64,000 nt of DNA from Spiroplasma turonicum (GTDB lineage Bacteria > Bacillota_I > Bacilli_A > Mycoplasmatales > Mycoplasmataceae), in the NCBI RefSeq assembly GCF_001262715.1, contig NZ_CP012328.1:1054001-1118000 (forward strand), in the 5' to 3' direction. How positions within the stretch are numbered: position 1 is the stretch's first letter; every line of letters starts with the position of its first letter. Under the pieces are notes generated by a model. That model had not been told where the DNA came from. It ran no database searches and was given only the letters and a program-made list of their open reading frames with translations. The position numbers and the translations under genes are program-made. Of the stretch, positions 21,693-33,645 are shown in pieces.

Positions 21693-22610
21693 TTAAAGGT
21701 TACGAGGTCTAATTTTTTTTCTAAATCAATTAACAACTGATTTTGAATAATACATATAAATAAACAATATAACAATTGAAAAATAAACATCACTTGCAAA
21801 ATGATCAAGCATTGTGATTCTTGAAATACCTACAAGTAATGTAACTATTGATGCTGTCAAAATTGTTATAATTTTTAATACTTGTGTTTTTTTGTTGGGT
21901 AGATAAAAGAAAAATAAAAATACAAATAAAAGACTTGCAGATAAAGTATGACCACTTGGAAAACTATTTCCCCTACTACTAGAAAAATTTGGTTCAAAAG
22001 CATAATAAAAATCTTTATTAGAATTTATAACCTCATCTGGTCTAAGTCTTCCAAAAATTACTTTTAATAATTGGACAGTAATTTGAGAGAAGAAAATAAC
22101 AAAAAAAGCATAACCTGTTTTTGAACTTATATTTGAAAGTCAATATACATCTTTGTATAACTTCTTTTTATATATATACATGTTTAATGAAAAATAAAAA
22201 ATAAATGAAACTAAAATACAAACTAAACTTCCAACTAGTTTATAAAGTGATTCTTTACTATCTTTTTTAAAGTTAAATGAATCATTATAATAAAAAAATA
22301 AAACATTTATTAATAAATATATGATATTAAATAATCAATATATAATTTGTTTATTTTTTTTGGTTTTTATTAAACTATAATTTATAGTCAGTACAAAAAT
22401 TAATAATAGAAAATATATAGGTATAAATATTATTCCAATACCAATTTGATCAAATATTAATGAGAACCAACTTTTTGATCAAGTTGCTGGAATAGATTTA
22501 GATATTTTTAAATCAAATATTATTAATGGTATTGATAACAAAGATATTAAAATAATTATCATTCAAAATAAAAGTCTTTTTTTTAGTTTTTTATCTAACT
22601 TAATTGCCAT
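21693..22610 (-). CDS. PAP2-family membrane phosphatase
   Basis: A 305-residue polytopic membrane protein. The phosphatidic acid phosphatase type 2 motifs are present: KVIFGRLRP (Kx6RP), SFPSGHT (PSGH) and SRITMLDHFASDV (SRx5Hx3D), with catalytic His in the last two. It probably dephosphorylates a lipid phosphate or pyrophosphate at the outer membrane face. Many TGA-Trp codons break up the apparent frame. It follows two unknown membrane genes with a gap of 14 nt and has a weak ribosome-binding site. Confidence 0.85.
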
Positions 22611-22624
22611 ATAAATATTATATA

Positions 22625-23614
22625 TTACAAATTTTCTATAAAGTCCAATGAATTTAAAAAACTATTTAAATCATATATGACTTTTTTACATAATTCATTT
22701 ATAAATGATTTGTAGCTTTTAATTTTATTATAATTTAAAATCCCTACTTGGTTTATTTTAGTTTTATTCAAAGTTCTGGCTTTTGAAAAAATAATTTCAT
22801 TATTTATTTTTACTTCAAAATTAAATTCTTTACTTAATTTTTTAATATTATTGTCTAATTTCTTCTTTAATTCAATTAAATCATCATTATTAATTTTACT
22901 TTCATCTAACGAGCTTTTAGAATAAAAAAAGTTTTTGTCTGTTTCTTTTTTTAAAAATAGAATGTTTTGAGAGTCTTCTTTAATTATACTTTTATTCATA
23001 GATATAGTTTCTTTACTCAAATACTTATTTTTTAAAAAAACTCTCAATATTGGGTAGACAATAAGCATAAATAATAAACTATTGCCAGTTGTGCTTTCAT
23101 CAAACACATCTGTAGTTTTAAATACTTGAATTGGTTCGTGGATTGTAAATTTACCGGTAAAGTCTTTGTACTGATATAAAATAAAAGTTGAAAGTAATTT
23201 ATTATTTAATTCATTATCTAATTTTAAAGAAACTAATGAGATATCTTTGTTATTACATACTTTGGCAAATGAATCTTTATATATAGATTCCAAATCATTA
23301 TTAATAAACTGTAACTTTATTAATTTATAATATGATTTCTTTAATAATCTATTAATACTAATAGACAATATAAAAATTATTATACTTATCAGTAGTGATG
23401 AAATTAAAATTATAGTCGATCCTTTAAAATTAAGTCATTTAAAACAAAATAAGCTTATTATTGTTAATACCAAAATTATTCATAAACTTATAAGACTAAA
23501 AAATAATAAAATATTTGAAAATAAATTAGTAATTGAATAAGCAACCATTTTTTTAACTAACTTTTTATTATTAATGAATTTTTTATCTATTAAATTGTAA
23601 ACATAATCTTTCAT
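22625..23614 (-). CDS. Uncharacterised membrane protein in the PAP2 operon
   Basis: A 329-residue protein. Two adjacent membrane segments lie at about 30-55 and 62-90 (IILVLTIISLFCF, TIILISSLLISIIIFILSI), and a further hydrophobic patch at about 185-200 (LLFMLIVYPILRVFL). The rest is Lys/Asn-rich with predicted helices. AGGA precedes the ATG at 23614. No family is recognised. It shares its layout (paired N-terminal helices, soluble rest) with the next upstream gene, and both may assist the phosphatase or form a separate complex. Confidence 0.65.
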
Positions 23615-23654
23615 ATACTAATCCTACAAAATAATTATAACTTAAAATCTCCAC

Positions 23655-24410
23655 TTATATATTTTTATTCATATAGTACAAAAAGTTTGATATTAAGGCT
23701 TTTTTTAATAACAATAAATTTGAATTTTCTTTATTAATTTTTATTATAATCTTACCTTCTCAATTTATTTTTGAACCATATATACTAATATTTGATAAGT
23801 AGTTTTTAAAAACAAACATAAATTTTAAATAAATTGTTTTTGTGTCTTTAATTTTTATTTTTTTTATAATTTTTTCAAGACTTGTTTTATAAGTGTTTAT
23901 CTCAACAATTTTGTTGTTACCTCATAAAAATGCGGAATCATCTATTAACTCATAATTAATTAACTCGTTATAATTATAAATATCTTGTATAGATTTGAAA
24001 TAACTTATACAATCATCTTCGGTTTCAGAAGGGTTTCTTCTAAACTTAATTTTTAATTTTATGATTAATAAAATATATATAAAAAATTTGAAAAAAGATA
24101 TAATTCCCATTAATAAGAAAAAAATTATGTAATATTTAATATTTATTAGGAAAATACCAATAATTACAAATATTAAATTAATAAATATAAATAAAATAAT
24201 ATCTATAAGTAATATTAATGCTTTTGTTTTGTATGTATAAAGATTAGTTTTATTATAGTCAAACTTTGGTAAAAGATCATTAAAAAAATTATTTATACTA
24301 AATCAATCAAAAATAGCTTTAAATTTAAATAAAGAATATGAAGTATAACTAACTATAAAGATTGAGACTAAATATATTATTAAAGTTATTAATACTATAA
24401 ACTCTTCCAT
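23655..24410 (-). CDS. Uncharacterised membrane protein, first gene of the PAP2 operon
   Basis: A 251-residue protein with an N-terminal membrane helix (about 3-24, FIVLITLIIYLVSIFIVSY), two more at about 65-120, and a soluble C-terminal part rich in Ile and Lys. AAAGGAG sits 7 nt before the ATG at 24410. Three TGA-Trp codons occur. No known domain. Upstream is a long gap, so the promoter of this three-gene operon lies between 24411 and about 24540. Confidence 0.65.
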
Positions 24411-25240
24411 TTATAATCTCCTTTTTTCACATTGTTAAATCCTAGCGAACCAATTATTTTATAAGCAGTAATTTTATTGATTACATATATTATATTATAA
24501 TAAATGTATTTTATTAAATTATAAACACACAGTTTAAAAGAAGCGTAAAGATTTGTGTATTAACAAATTTTAATACACAAAACTAAACTACTTTTATTAC
24601 AAAACTTGATTTAAGCTGAATATTGTATAATTATGTTTAAAAGATATTTTTATTATAAGGTTTATTAAATTATTATTATCGTTAACATATTATTTATTTT
24701 TTTTACAAGAAAAACTTAACTTTTATTAGATTCTGTGATTTATTTTGTCTTTTAGCTAATGGTTACTTATTTATTTTTAAAATAACATTTATCAAACATA
24801 TAAATTTCTTTTTTTCAAATATAAAAGCCACACTATTTTTTAAATTCTACCCGTAAGATATTATGGAAATTGTTTTTATAATATAAAAAAATATTTATTT
24901 CTTATTTCTATATTTAAGTTTATAACAATAAATCCATTTACACTAGGTTATTATTTTTTACCAATCACTTCTAACATAACTTTTATAAATTTTAATTATT
25001 AAATTGATAAATATATCAATAGTAAATTTACTAAGAAACTTTTTTTGAAAAGTTTAAATTTATTTTTTTATTAAGTTAATAATTTAAATTAACTTTTGAT
25101 TTTATTTAAAATAGTTTGTTGTAAATTATTATTTTATCTTATGAAGTTTATAAATAAGTTAATTTTTATTTTTAAAATTTACTTTTTAATAATTATTAAT
25201 AGTTGTTTGATTAGCTTTTATTTGCATATTAATATATTTT
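24411..25240. other. Non-coding gap with a 10-bp hairpin
   Basis: No gene seen. A hairpin with stem TTGTGTATTA (24553-24562) and TAATACACAA (24571-24580) lies about 145 nt upstream of the 24410 gene. It has no T-run on either side, so it is not a typical terminator. The rest is AT-rich with many stop codons in all frames. Confidence 0.4.
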
Positions 25241-25890
25241 TTTTAGTTTTTTTAAAATATTGAATAGGTTTTTATTAACTCTCAAATATTTATTAGTATA
25301 TAAATTTCATCTACATAATTTGCTGCGAAATAATGTATTAACGAGTATTCATAATATTTATAAATATTTTATTATTTTTTCTTTCAACAAACATTTGTTG
25401 TGTAAAGTTTAAAGTTGGTAAATCATAAGAGAAATCATTATCAATTAAATAATTTGTTTTTAATTACTTAATATTGGTGAATTTTAAGAAAAAATAAAAC
25501 TTTCCAGTATTTCTTTACAAGTTAATGCAAACATTTTTTTATTAAATGTGAGTTAAGTTTTTTTTAAAGCTTTTTGTTTAATTTTTTATTTAAAATTTTT
25601 CCTCTAAACCACTCAGAAATAAGCATTTTTTTCAAATTTTGATAGGTTTATTGAACTTCATTTAAATCATTATTTATACTAAAAGGATAAAATTTTTAGT
25701 GGTTTTATATCAAACTAAAGTCAGTTTATTCCAACTTTAATATTCAAATCCTAAGAATTTTTTCTATAGTTATTTGACTTTTATATAAATTTGGCTTGAT
25801 TATTTAATTTTTAATATAAATTTCAAAAAATATTTATTATATCAAAAACCAGTTATTATTATATTGGTTTATTTAGTTTCCTATTTGCTC
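25240..25890 (-). mobile_element. Decayed IS3-like element
   Basis: No open frame remains. The minus strand aligns by eye with the remnants at 29.6-30.2 and 58.5-59.2 kb, for example around 25495-25550 (aaagaaatactggaaag against aaggaaatattggaaaag at about 29.83 kb). The right end keeps a degenerate form of the shared palindrome (accagttattattatattggt, about 25848-25868). Boundaries are approximate. Confidence 0.5.
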
Positions 25891-25959
25891 TTATTAAATC
25901 TTAATAATATAATAAAAATACCCAAAGATTAATATTTAAGCAGCTCCTGAAAATATTTT

Positions 25960-26004
25960 TTAAAAAATAAAAATATTAGATTTATTTTGCTAAATCTAAT
26001 ATTT
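25960..26004 (-). terminator. Terminator of the repeat-type lipoprotein gene
   Basis: A perfect 14-bp stem (25971-25984 with 25991-26004) and 6-nt loop, followed by a T-rich stretch on the minus strand, 27 nt beyond the stop codon. Confidence 0.8.
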
Positions 26005-26030
26005 AATTTATAAAGGTTTAATTTTTACAT

Positions 26031-27203
26031 TTATCCAAAATTAGAAATTGATACATTTAAACTTTTATAATAAGTTCCATATTTAATTGTTAATTTAATT
26101 GGTTCAATAGTATTTTGTTTTGCAACAATGATTCATTTATAAGAACTTTGCCCAAATGATTCACCTTCAGCTTTATTACAATAAAAATATTTTTCGTATT
26201 CGTATTCAGAATTACCTATTTCTGGTCAACCATCAAAATTAGAATATTCACCTTTCATTATCAAATTAAATTTATATTCATACTTTTGATTACCTTTCAT
26301 ACAATTAACTTTTAAATTATCATTTTCTAAAGATAAGTATTCATTGTCTTCTTTATCTATTTCCATCTCAAATCATGTTTTTGTATAATTGTAAGTAAGT
26401 TTAATTGAACCAATAAATCTATTATTTGAACTAGGTAATATTCTTATAGAAGTTTCACTAAAATTTTCATTATCTATATTTATATCTTCTTTAAAAATTT
26501 CTCTACCTCTAACTTGTTTATTAATTGCTCTTAATAATATATCTATAGTAGGTAGGGATTCTTTATCATTTATAATTCCTAGATCTGTATTTCTAAAATA
26601 ATTTTCTAAATCTTGCGTCTGTTCAAAAATAAAGCTTACTTCAAAACTTTCACCCTTATATTTAGAGGAGGTTTCTTTAATTATAATTTCAGCACTTTCA
26701 TCTGAAGCGTATCTTATATTAACATCATCTCAAGTTATTTTATTATTTACATTTATTAAATTAAAATTTTTTAATATAATATCTTTCGTAAAAGATGGTT
26801 CACTATCATAAATATAACCAAATTCCTTTATTGCAACCTTACTCAAATCAGTTTTTAAAGAATCATCTACTCTTTTATAATATTTATATGTAACAACGAC
26901 TGAACCAATAAAACTTTTAGAATCTTCATTTGCTTTAATTTTTGCTTCTGTTACTGTAGGCTCTCCATCGAAACTAATATCATTTACATTATATATATCA
27001 GTTTCATTAATACTATTAATTTTAGAAAGTAATTCCACTAATGTTGGTTTATCTCCTTCCCCTAAAAAATCTCCAAGTTCTTTATATTTAATGTTGTTTA
27101 AATTTGATTTAGTTGTTTTATCATCAGAGTTACATGATAAAACAAATGATGGAACTGTGGATGAAATCCCGACAGTAGCCAATATGCATAAAAACTTTTT
27201 CAT
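26031..27203 (-). CDS. Repeat-containing lipoprotein
   Basis: A 390-residue lipoprotein. Signal peptide with lipobox SFVLSC (Cys at 24). The mature part contains at least two copies of a module of 70-80 residues: about 36-105 (LGDFLGEGDKPTLVELL, VNDISFDGEPT, SFIGSVVVTYKY) and about 205-275 (LGIINDKESLPTIDILL, EDINIDN, NRFIGSIKLTYNY), plus a further Tyr/Trp-rich C-terminal domain. The module (LGxI, then a helix, then a strand ending SFxGSVxVTY) is shared with the genes at 18.3 and 59.3 kb. AAGGAAGG precedes the ATG. It is the intact member of this family here. Surface-exposed, role unknown. Confidence 0.82.
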
Positions 27204-27477
27204 AATTTTACCTTCCTTTATATTTAAATATTAACATATAAATGAACATAAGCATATTAAAAGTTGTTTTATTTTTATAACTATGTAATTTTAAATCTTT
27301 TTATTTTTAGCTATATTACAATTTTTTTTAAACAAATATAAACCATTTATTTAAACTTTTATTACAAGTCTATTATTCTATAAGAATTATTATAATTTAT
27401 TAACTTTAAATACTAAAAAATCTCAAAATTTTAAATAACAATAATATTAAAAATATATTCATCTTATATTTATAAAC

Positions 27478-28099
27478 TTATTCAATATAAATGTTTTTGT
27501 CATATATTAATGTAGCTTGTGCATTTATGGAGCTAAATTGTTCTTCTCAAAGAGCATATATTTTATAGACAAAAATATTAAAATTATTTTCTCCTTTAGT
27601 TCCTTTAATTGTCATATAATAAATATTTAGTTCATTAAAATCCCCATAATCATTTACATAGCCAAATAATGAATTATTACATTCACTTGTTTGAACAAAA
27701 ATTGAATTTATTATTGAGTTAAATGACAATAAAGAGTTTTCTTCAAAGTTTTCAAAGGCAAGCTCTTGACCTTGTAATCCATTTATATTAAATGTTTTAG
27801 AAACTTTAGTTTTTGATTTATTAATATACTCAAAATTTGCAAACTGTTTTTGATCTAGATAATCTTCATCCAACATGTTTGATTTAATAACTACTAGAGA
27901 ATTTGTTAAACCAACATTTACTTCATCTTTATTCTTTACATAATTAATGAAACTTCTATTGTTTTTATTTTCCTTATATGTAAGTTCTCCCATATATTTG
28001 TTTGGTCCATCGTGATAGTCTAAAACAGAACATGAATTTATGCTAACCAAACTACTTATTATTAAAGAAAATGAAGTTAATATAGATAATAATTTTCAT
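27478..28099 (-). pseudogene. Frameshifted lipoprotein gene of the ABC module
   Basis: GAAGGAG is followed 8 nt later by ATG at 28099, but that frame ends at once. The long frame (lipobox SINSC at about 28040, then a 180-residue mature domain ending YDKNIYIE) is offset by one base. In it, the signal peptide reads KLLSILTSFSLIISS immediately after the ATG. Four A follow the ATG; three or six would restore MK(K)LLSILTS. The defect is therefore a 1- or 2-base change in a short A run, unless an unusual start is used. It lies directly downstream of the broken permease. Confidence 0.65.
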
Positions 28100-28113
28100 A
28101 AATAAAACTCCTT

Positions 28114-28868
28114 CTATTCTCATTTGAAATATTTTAATGCTAAAAAAGTAAATAATGATAAATAAATAAGTGAAATTGGATATATTCATCATATTTTTAA
28201 AGTATCCATACCATTAGCTAGATGATTCATCATAAGTACTGCATTACCACTTGGAATAATATATTGAATATACTTAAACCATTTATCATCAGGGTCTAAT
28301 GAAACTGATGGCACTGTAGAACCAGAAAAGAAAAGCGAAAACATAAGCACTAATAACGCTATAGTCGATACTAAATTAATAGAGCTACACAAATTTGATA
28401 GAGTTATTGTGATCATAAAATGTAAAATAAAAATTATAAAAGGTAAAAATAATAAAGTAATTATCATAAAGCCGAGGTTGCTAAGTTAAAAGCAGAAATA
28501 GCTATTATGATACAAATTAAAAAAACAAAAAAGTAAAGAAGAAAATATGTAAATGCCAAAGATAAAATATATTGATATTTTGTTACTCTTGCCAATGATA
28601 TTAATTTATTTCTTTTTTCGATTCTATTTGAACACATAGTTATTGAAACAGAAGATACTGAGAATGATAAAATGGCCATAATAGATAGGGGTGGAAATAA
28701 TATATTCATTAACAAAGTATTTTGTCCTGTTGTTTGATTAAAGTATGTTTCTTTACCTCAAACAAATCCAAATATTAATGTCCACATAATTGGAAATCCA
28801 AAACCAAAAATAATACCAAATGGGTTTTTTATGTATTTAAATGCTTCAATCTTAATTATTTGTAACAT
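28114..28868 (-). pseudogene. ABC-2 type permease split by a frameshift
   Basis: The ATG at 28868 (AAAGGAATT before it, overlapping the ATPase by 17 nt) opens a frame of 135 residues with ABC-2 features (FKYIKNPFGIIFGFGFPI..., several helices) that stops at 28461. A second frame starts at ATG 28467 and gives 117 residues (MIITLLFLPFIIFIL..., FSLFFSGSTVPSVSL, FKYIQYIIPSGNAVL) to 28114. Together they make one normal permease of about 250 residues; the junction is in a membrane segment. A one-base indel near 28465-28490 is the likely cause. Translational coupling through the overlapping ATGATAA could still give a two-part permease. Confidence 0.65.
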
Positions 28869-29526
28869 TTTTTAATTCCTTTTCTAACAAACTTAAATTA
28901 GTACTATAATTTTCTGTAAGTTCTATATCATTAATAATTAATCCTTTTTTTAAAAAAATAACTCTGTTACATATTTTAGAAATTTCTGAAATATCATGGG
29001 ATACAAATAATATTATTGGATTTCTTAGGTTAGAATACTCAGCAACTTCTTGAATTATTTTAGTTCTCCATTCATAGTCTAAAGCTGTTGTTAATTCATC
29101 TAATAACAAAAGTTTTGGATTATTTATAAATGCAATTAATAATTTAAACTTCTGTTTTTGACCCCCAGATAATTTATTGTACTTCTTTTTCTTAAAATCA
29201 ATTAATTCAAACTTTTCATATAATCTATCTAAATTCTCATTAGATTTGAATAGTTTTCTATAAAAGTTAGCAATAGTATTTAAATTTAAATCTAACTCAA
29301 AATTACATTCTTGAAATACAGCATTTTTATCTTTAATATCTTCATCAAATATTAATTGACCTTGGTCTGGTTTTCTGGTGCCCATAATAATCTCTACTAA
29401 AGTTGTCTTACCTGAACCATTAACTCCCATTATTCCAACACGTTCGTTGTTTTTTATTACTAATTCATTAATATTCAAAATAACATCATTATCGTATTTT
29501 TTAATTATGTTTTTTAAAGTAATCAT
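28852..29526 (-). CDS. ABC transporter ATP-binding protein
   Basis: A 224-residue ATPase of the ABC-2 exporter type: Walker A GVNGSGKTT, Q-loop AVFQECN, signature LSGGQKQK, Walker B LLLLDELTTALD and switch His in LFVSHDIS. GGAGG precedes the ATG. It is intact, although the permease overlapping its 3' end and the following lipoprotein are both frameshifted, so the exporter may no longer work. Substrate unknown. Confidence 0.88.
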   Translation of the reverse strand: MITLKNIIKKYDNDVILNINELVIKNNERVGIMGVNGSGKTTLVEIIMGTRKPDQGQLIFDEDIKDKNAVFQECNFELDLNLNTIANFYRKLFKSNENLDRLYEKFELIDFKKKKYNKLSGGQKQKFKLLIAFINNPKLLLLDELTTALDYEWRTKIIQEVAEYSNLRNPIILFVSHDISEISKICNRVIFLKKGLIINDIELTENYSTNLSLLEKELKNVTNN

Positions 29527-29599
29527 ACATCCTCCAAAAATATTATAACAATATTAGTGTATATTAAGTAAAATTATTGTAACTAATTAACAAAAATTA

Positions 29600-30215
29600 A
29601 ATTTTATATAGAAGGTTTTAAACCTAATTTAGAATAAGTTTTTATAAACTTTGAAATAATTTATTAGTTTATTAGTTCCCATACCAAAATTAGCAACAAA
29701 ATAATATATTTGTGAGCATGCATAATATTTATAAGTTTTTGTCGCCATTATCATAATCTTTTCCTACTTGCTCAGTTTCAATAAATTCATCAATATTGTT
29801 GCCGTGCAAGAAGGAATGGACTTTTCCAATATTTCCTTACTCGCTATTGTCAACATTTTTTCTTCTGTTTTAAACTTTAAAGTTTTTTCTAATTATTATT
29901 TTGTCTTTAAGTAGATTAGTTTCTTTATTTTTTTCTTTAAATTCCTTAAAATTAAATTCTCTTTTTAACTTTTGACTCATTAACTTAACCTCTTTGCAGT
30001 TTTTATATAAATTATAAGAATAACAAGTTTTTCAGGATTTATATCAAATTATTATTAATTGCGATCCCGCTTTAATATTCAAATCTTTAGCTATTTTGTC
30101 TATATTTTCTCCATTTTTATATCTTTCTATAGCTTCTTTTCTTAAATTCTCATCATAAATTTTTGGCATTATTTCCTTTCTAACAAAAAAACCAGTACTT
30201 TATACTGGTCTACTT
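29600..30215 (-). mobile_element. Decayed IS3-like element with recognisable transposase start
   Basis: At 30168 the minus strand starts MPKIYDENLRKEAIERYKNG (then NIDKIAKDLNIKAG), a typical IS3-group OrfA helix-turn-helix start, with GAAAGGA before it. The frame then breaks. Further in, LEKSIPSC parallels LEKRMPSC in the more complete IS at 60.8-62.1 kb. Upstream lies a palindrome CCAGTA/TACTGG (30192-30208) shared with other copies. No DDE region is left. Confidence 0.7.
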
Positions 30216-30253
30216 AGCTTACTTTTTGCTGTTTATGATAAATAATGTTAATT

Positions 30254-32018
30254 TTATTTTGTCTTTTTATTTTTTTTATGTTTTTTAACAATAACTATTG
30301 TGATTATAGTTATAAAAATTATTACTGCTGGAACTATTGTGAAAACTAGCAATATAGTTGTTATAGTTTCAGAAGATAAACCACTACCACTTGAATTTAT
30401 GTACGGGGGTTTTGGTTTATTTGGGGGATTTGGATTAATTGGTGGGTCAGGATTAATTGGTGGGTCAGGGGGTAGAGGTTCAGGTTGAGGATAACCTTCT
30501 GGTGCAATTGTATCTAGACCCAATATAGTTTTATTAAAAAGTTTTCTGTTGTAGTAAGTTGTTTCTAAATTTTTTTTATAATTTTGTTTTTGATTAGCTT
30601 CATATTGCTTTGTTTGTCCAAGAAAATAGTCTAATGAGTGTCCCATTTCATGACTTATTGAATTAATGACAACTGGTGTTGAAATAACATTATTATAATA
30701 CTGTACGTTATACTTTTCGCTAGGATATCTAGTGAAAGAATCCTTTGAAAATAATTGATATGTAGCAATACTAGAATCGTAATTATTGGATGAGTATATA
30801 TATGTATAGGCAGTTGAAGTTGCACCTTCAAAAAGAGGTTTAGATGATGAGTATATAATTGTGTATATAAAATATGCAAAGTAATTTTCATTTTCATATT
30901 TAGTTATGTATCAAGCTAAATTAAATACTTTAAGAAGTAAATTTTTAAATTGTTCTACTTTTTCAAGATATCAATTATTTACATAACCTAGTGCATAAAC
31001 ACTTTTGGCAAAATCTATATTAGAATATTTATACTTTTCTATATATGTTAAATTTTGATAAAAAGTTGCAAGATCTTCAAAAGTTTCGAATTTTGGGTTA
31101 TCAAGGACATTGTGAAATTGTTTAATTGATTCTGGTGATGCTTTTGTATAAACATCATTATTTAACTTTCCTGAGTTCAGTTATATTAAAACTTTCTTGG
31201 TTAAATTTTTTTAAAACAGGTTTAATATTCTCACTATTATATCTTTTATAAGAGTATTTAAAGGAATACTGAGGTGAATTATTATTTAATGTATATGTTC
31301 AAGCATTTAAAGAGTAATCAAGTACATTTGGTACAAATCCATATAAATAATCATAAGAATATAAATTTTTCATACCAAAGTTATCATCAACATAATAAAG
31401 ATCTTCATAAGTTAAATCGGTTTGTGGTTTTTCTAAATTTGTATGAAAAATTAAACTTTTGCTTTCCTCTTTTTTAAAATCCTCATCTATTATGTTTTTT
31501 ATGTAATTAAAGTCTTTCAATCTTCCAGGAGTATTTGCTTTCAGTATTTTATAAATATTTAAGAAAAAGTAGTTTAATATTTCTCATGACTTATTTTTTA
31601 TACTATCATCAAAAGTTTGTCATTTTGAAACAGATTCTGCAAAAAATTCGTTGTAATCTGTTGTTGAATATAGTGATAACAATAAAGCACTTGAAACTAC
31701 ACTTGAATAAAATATGTTTTGTTTACTAATTAAATTTTTTTGATTGTTAAAGGTATTTGTGCTCAAATAACTATCTTTTAATTCTGAAATATATTTGTTT
31801 TGTAAAATATCTGAATGCACAAAAATAAAATATTGAATAGCAAGCCCACCCCATCCAACAGCTTTAGCGTTTTTTTCAACTTTATTTTTAATATTTAATT
31901 GATTATCATAAATATTATATTGCATATCATTTTTGATATTTGATCCATTTATAAAAAACTGTAATGTAGTTAAAATAACTATTATAATTGTTAATAAAAT
32001 CTGTAAACTTTTTTTCAT
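30254..32018 (-). pseudogene. Membrane-anchored zincin metalloprotease-like protein, frameshifted
   Basis: From ATG 32018: an N-terminal signal/anchor helix (about 5-24, LQILLTIIIVILTTLQFF), then about 280 residues to a TAA at 31158. From about 31180 the next frame continues without loss: NNDVYTKASPES..., then the zinc-protease motif HEMGH in ISHEMGHSLDYFLG (about 30638-30652), a Pro-rich stalk (repeats of PPINP, then PNKPKPP) and a C-terminal membrane helix with basic tail. The shift lies between 31158 and 31183. The whole was about 585 residues, exposed outside with anchors at both ends. HExxHxxD-type spacing suggests a zincin; the family cannot be named. Confidence 0.65.
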
Positions 32019-32870
32019 TTAAATCATTCCTTATTAGTTTTATTAAAACTTTTAATTAATACAAATCATAATGAATAAGTATATTTCTAAAAATAATTTT
32101 GTAATTTAATTAATAGAAGGTTTAGTTTTAATTAATACTAATTAATATATTTATAATTATATTTTTGCTTAAAAGGAGGATAAACGCATAATATTTAATT
32201 ACACTGAGTTTAAAAAACCTAATATAAACATTATTGTGTCCCATTTTTTAATTCATTTACATAATAATTATATAACTTATAGTAATATATTTTATTATAT
32301 ATTATAAAATTTAAAAAAAATTCCACAACATTACTTATAAATATTAAGTTTGTTTTGTTAATATAGTGACTTGTTTTAACAGTTTTAAGATTACAAATAT
32401 TTGCTATTTTTATAAATAGAGTATATTAATGTTTTCTAATATTTTAAAAATTAATTTTGTTATAAATCTATTATCAAATTCTCTTTATTAATTTAAATTA
32501 TGATTATTAAAAATTGTTATACAATAAAAAAAATTGATGAATTATTTAACCTTAATAAAACAATTATTTATAAATCATTATTTTTTAATATCATATATTT
32601 ATTGGTTATAGTTTGTTAATATAACAAATAAATTATAAAAACTATTATAAAAAACTTTTATAAAATTAAATTTATATATTTAAATCTAAGAAACATATTT
32701 TTAGAATATAGTGTAATAAATTATTAATCTTGTTAACATACTTACATATTTTTAAAATATAAAATAAATCTCAACCAGATTAAATATTTTTTTTAATATC
32801 ATACTTAATAAATATGTATTTATTTTTAAAATAATTAAAAAAAATATTTAAATTTTTGTTGAATTAACTT
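32019..32870. other. Non-coding gap
   Basis: Extremely AT-rich, stop codons in all frames, no gene or RNA recognised. It lies upstream of the protease pseudogene, so its promoter should be near the right of 32019. Confidence 0.4.
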
Positions 32871-33480
32871 TATAAAAAAATGGTTTTTTGACTTAAATAA
32901 TAAAAATATCATGCTTGTAATTTTTTTAATTAAGTTATATTGTTTACACCATAAAAGTTCAACTTGTCCAGGTTTATTGTAGTTGATTAAAATTGAATCA
33001 TTACTCACATAAATGTTATATCTTTTTAAATCAATTCAATTATTATATATTTTTTATCTAAATTACTAAAAAATTTTTTAAACTTAGGATTTATCTCTTA
33101 TATTTAAATATATTAAATATACTCTTTTACTTTATTTATAAAAAGTTATTTTTCATTAAAAGCAAGATTAGTTTTAAGGTATAAATTTATTTTCATTTAA
33201 GTAATTAATAATCTTTTTTCTTTAAGTTCCTTTCAGAACTATTATTTTAGATTTTTACCCAAAAATTAATTTATTTGCAAGACTAATATAGACTATAAAA
33301 CTAAAGACTTTGATTGGTTTTATATTAAATTCTAATTAATAAGATTCAACTTTAATATTTAAATCATTATCTATTTTTCTAAATTTTTTTGTAGCTTTTA
33401 CGATTTGATCTTTTATTTTTTAATTATAAAGGTTTCACAATATTTTTTCTAATAAAAAACCAGTATTTTATACTGGTCTA
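32870..33480 (-). mobile_element. Decayed mobile element remnant
   Basis: The right end carries the palindrome CCAGTA/TACTGG (33460-33476), like the element at 30.2 kb. Below it the minus strand has a fragment with DNDLNIKVES, which resembles AKDLNIKAGS of that copy. At the left (about 32880-33020) a 50-codon open stretch (NKPGQVELLWCKQYNLIKK) could be a C-terminal fragment of a protein. No complete gene survives. Limits approximate. Confidence 0.45.
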
Positions 33481-33645
33481 ATTAACTTCCTTTTTTTTAA
33501 ATTTTTTTAATCTCTTAATTTTTATTTAAATATTTCAAATTTTAAGTGTTTTAAAATTTTATATAAAAAATTACAATTGAAATTTTTTTTAGTGTTTTAT
33601 ACTATTAAAATTATATTTTTTAAAAATCTTTATTTTACTAAAGGG

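Noticed and set aside
24553-24580. Hairpin as terminator
   Set aside because: No T-run on either side and no gene ends next to it on the matching strand.
27478-28116. Fusion of permease and lipoprotein by read-through of TAG
   Set aside because: The two frames happen to coincide, but the TAG at 28114-28116 and a normally placed ribosome-binding site and ATG favour separate genes with a frameshift.
28114-28467. Second half of the ABC permease as an independent gene
   Set aside because: It begins in the middle of an ABC-2 membrane domain, with its ATG overlapping the first half's stop, and lacks its own ribosome-binding site; a frameshift is more likely.
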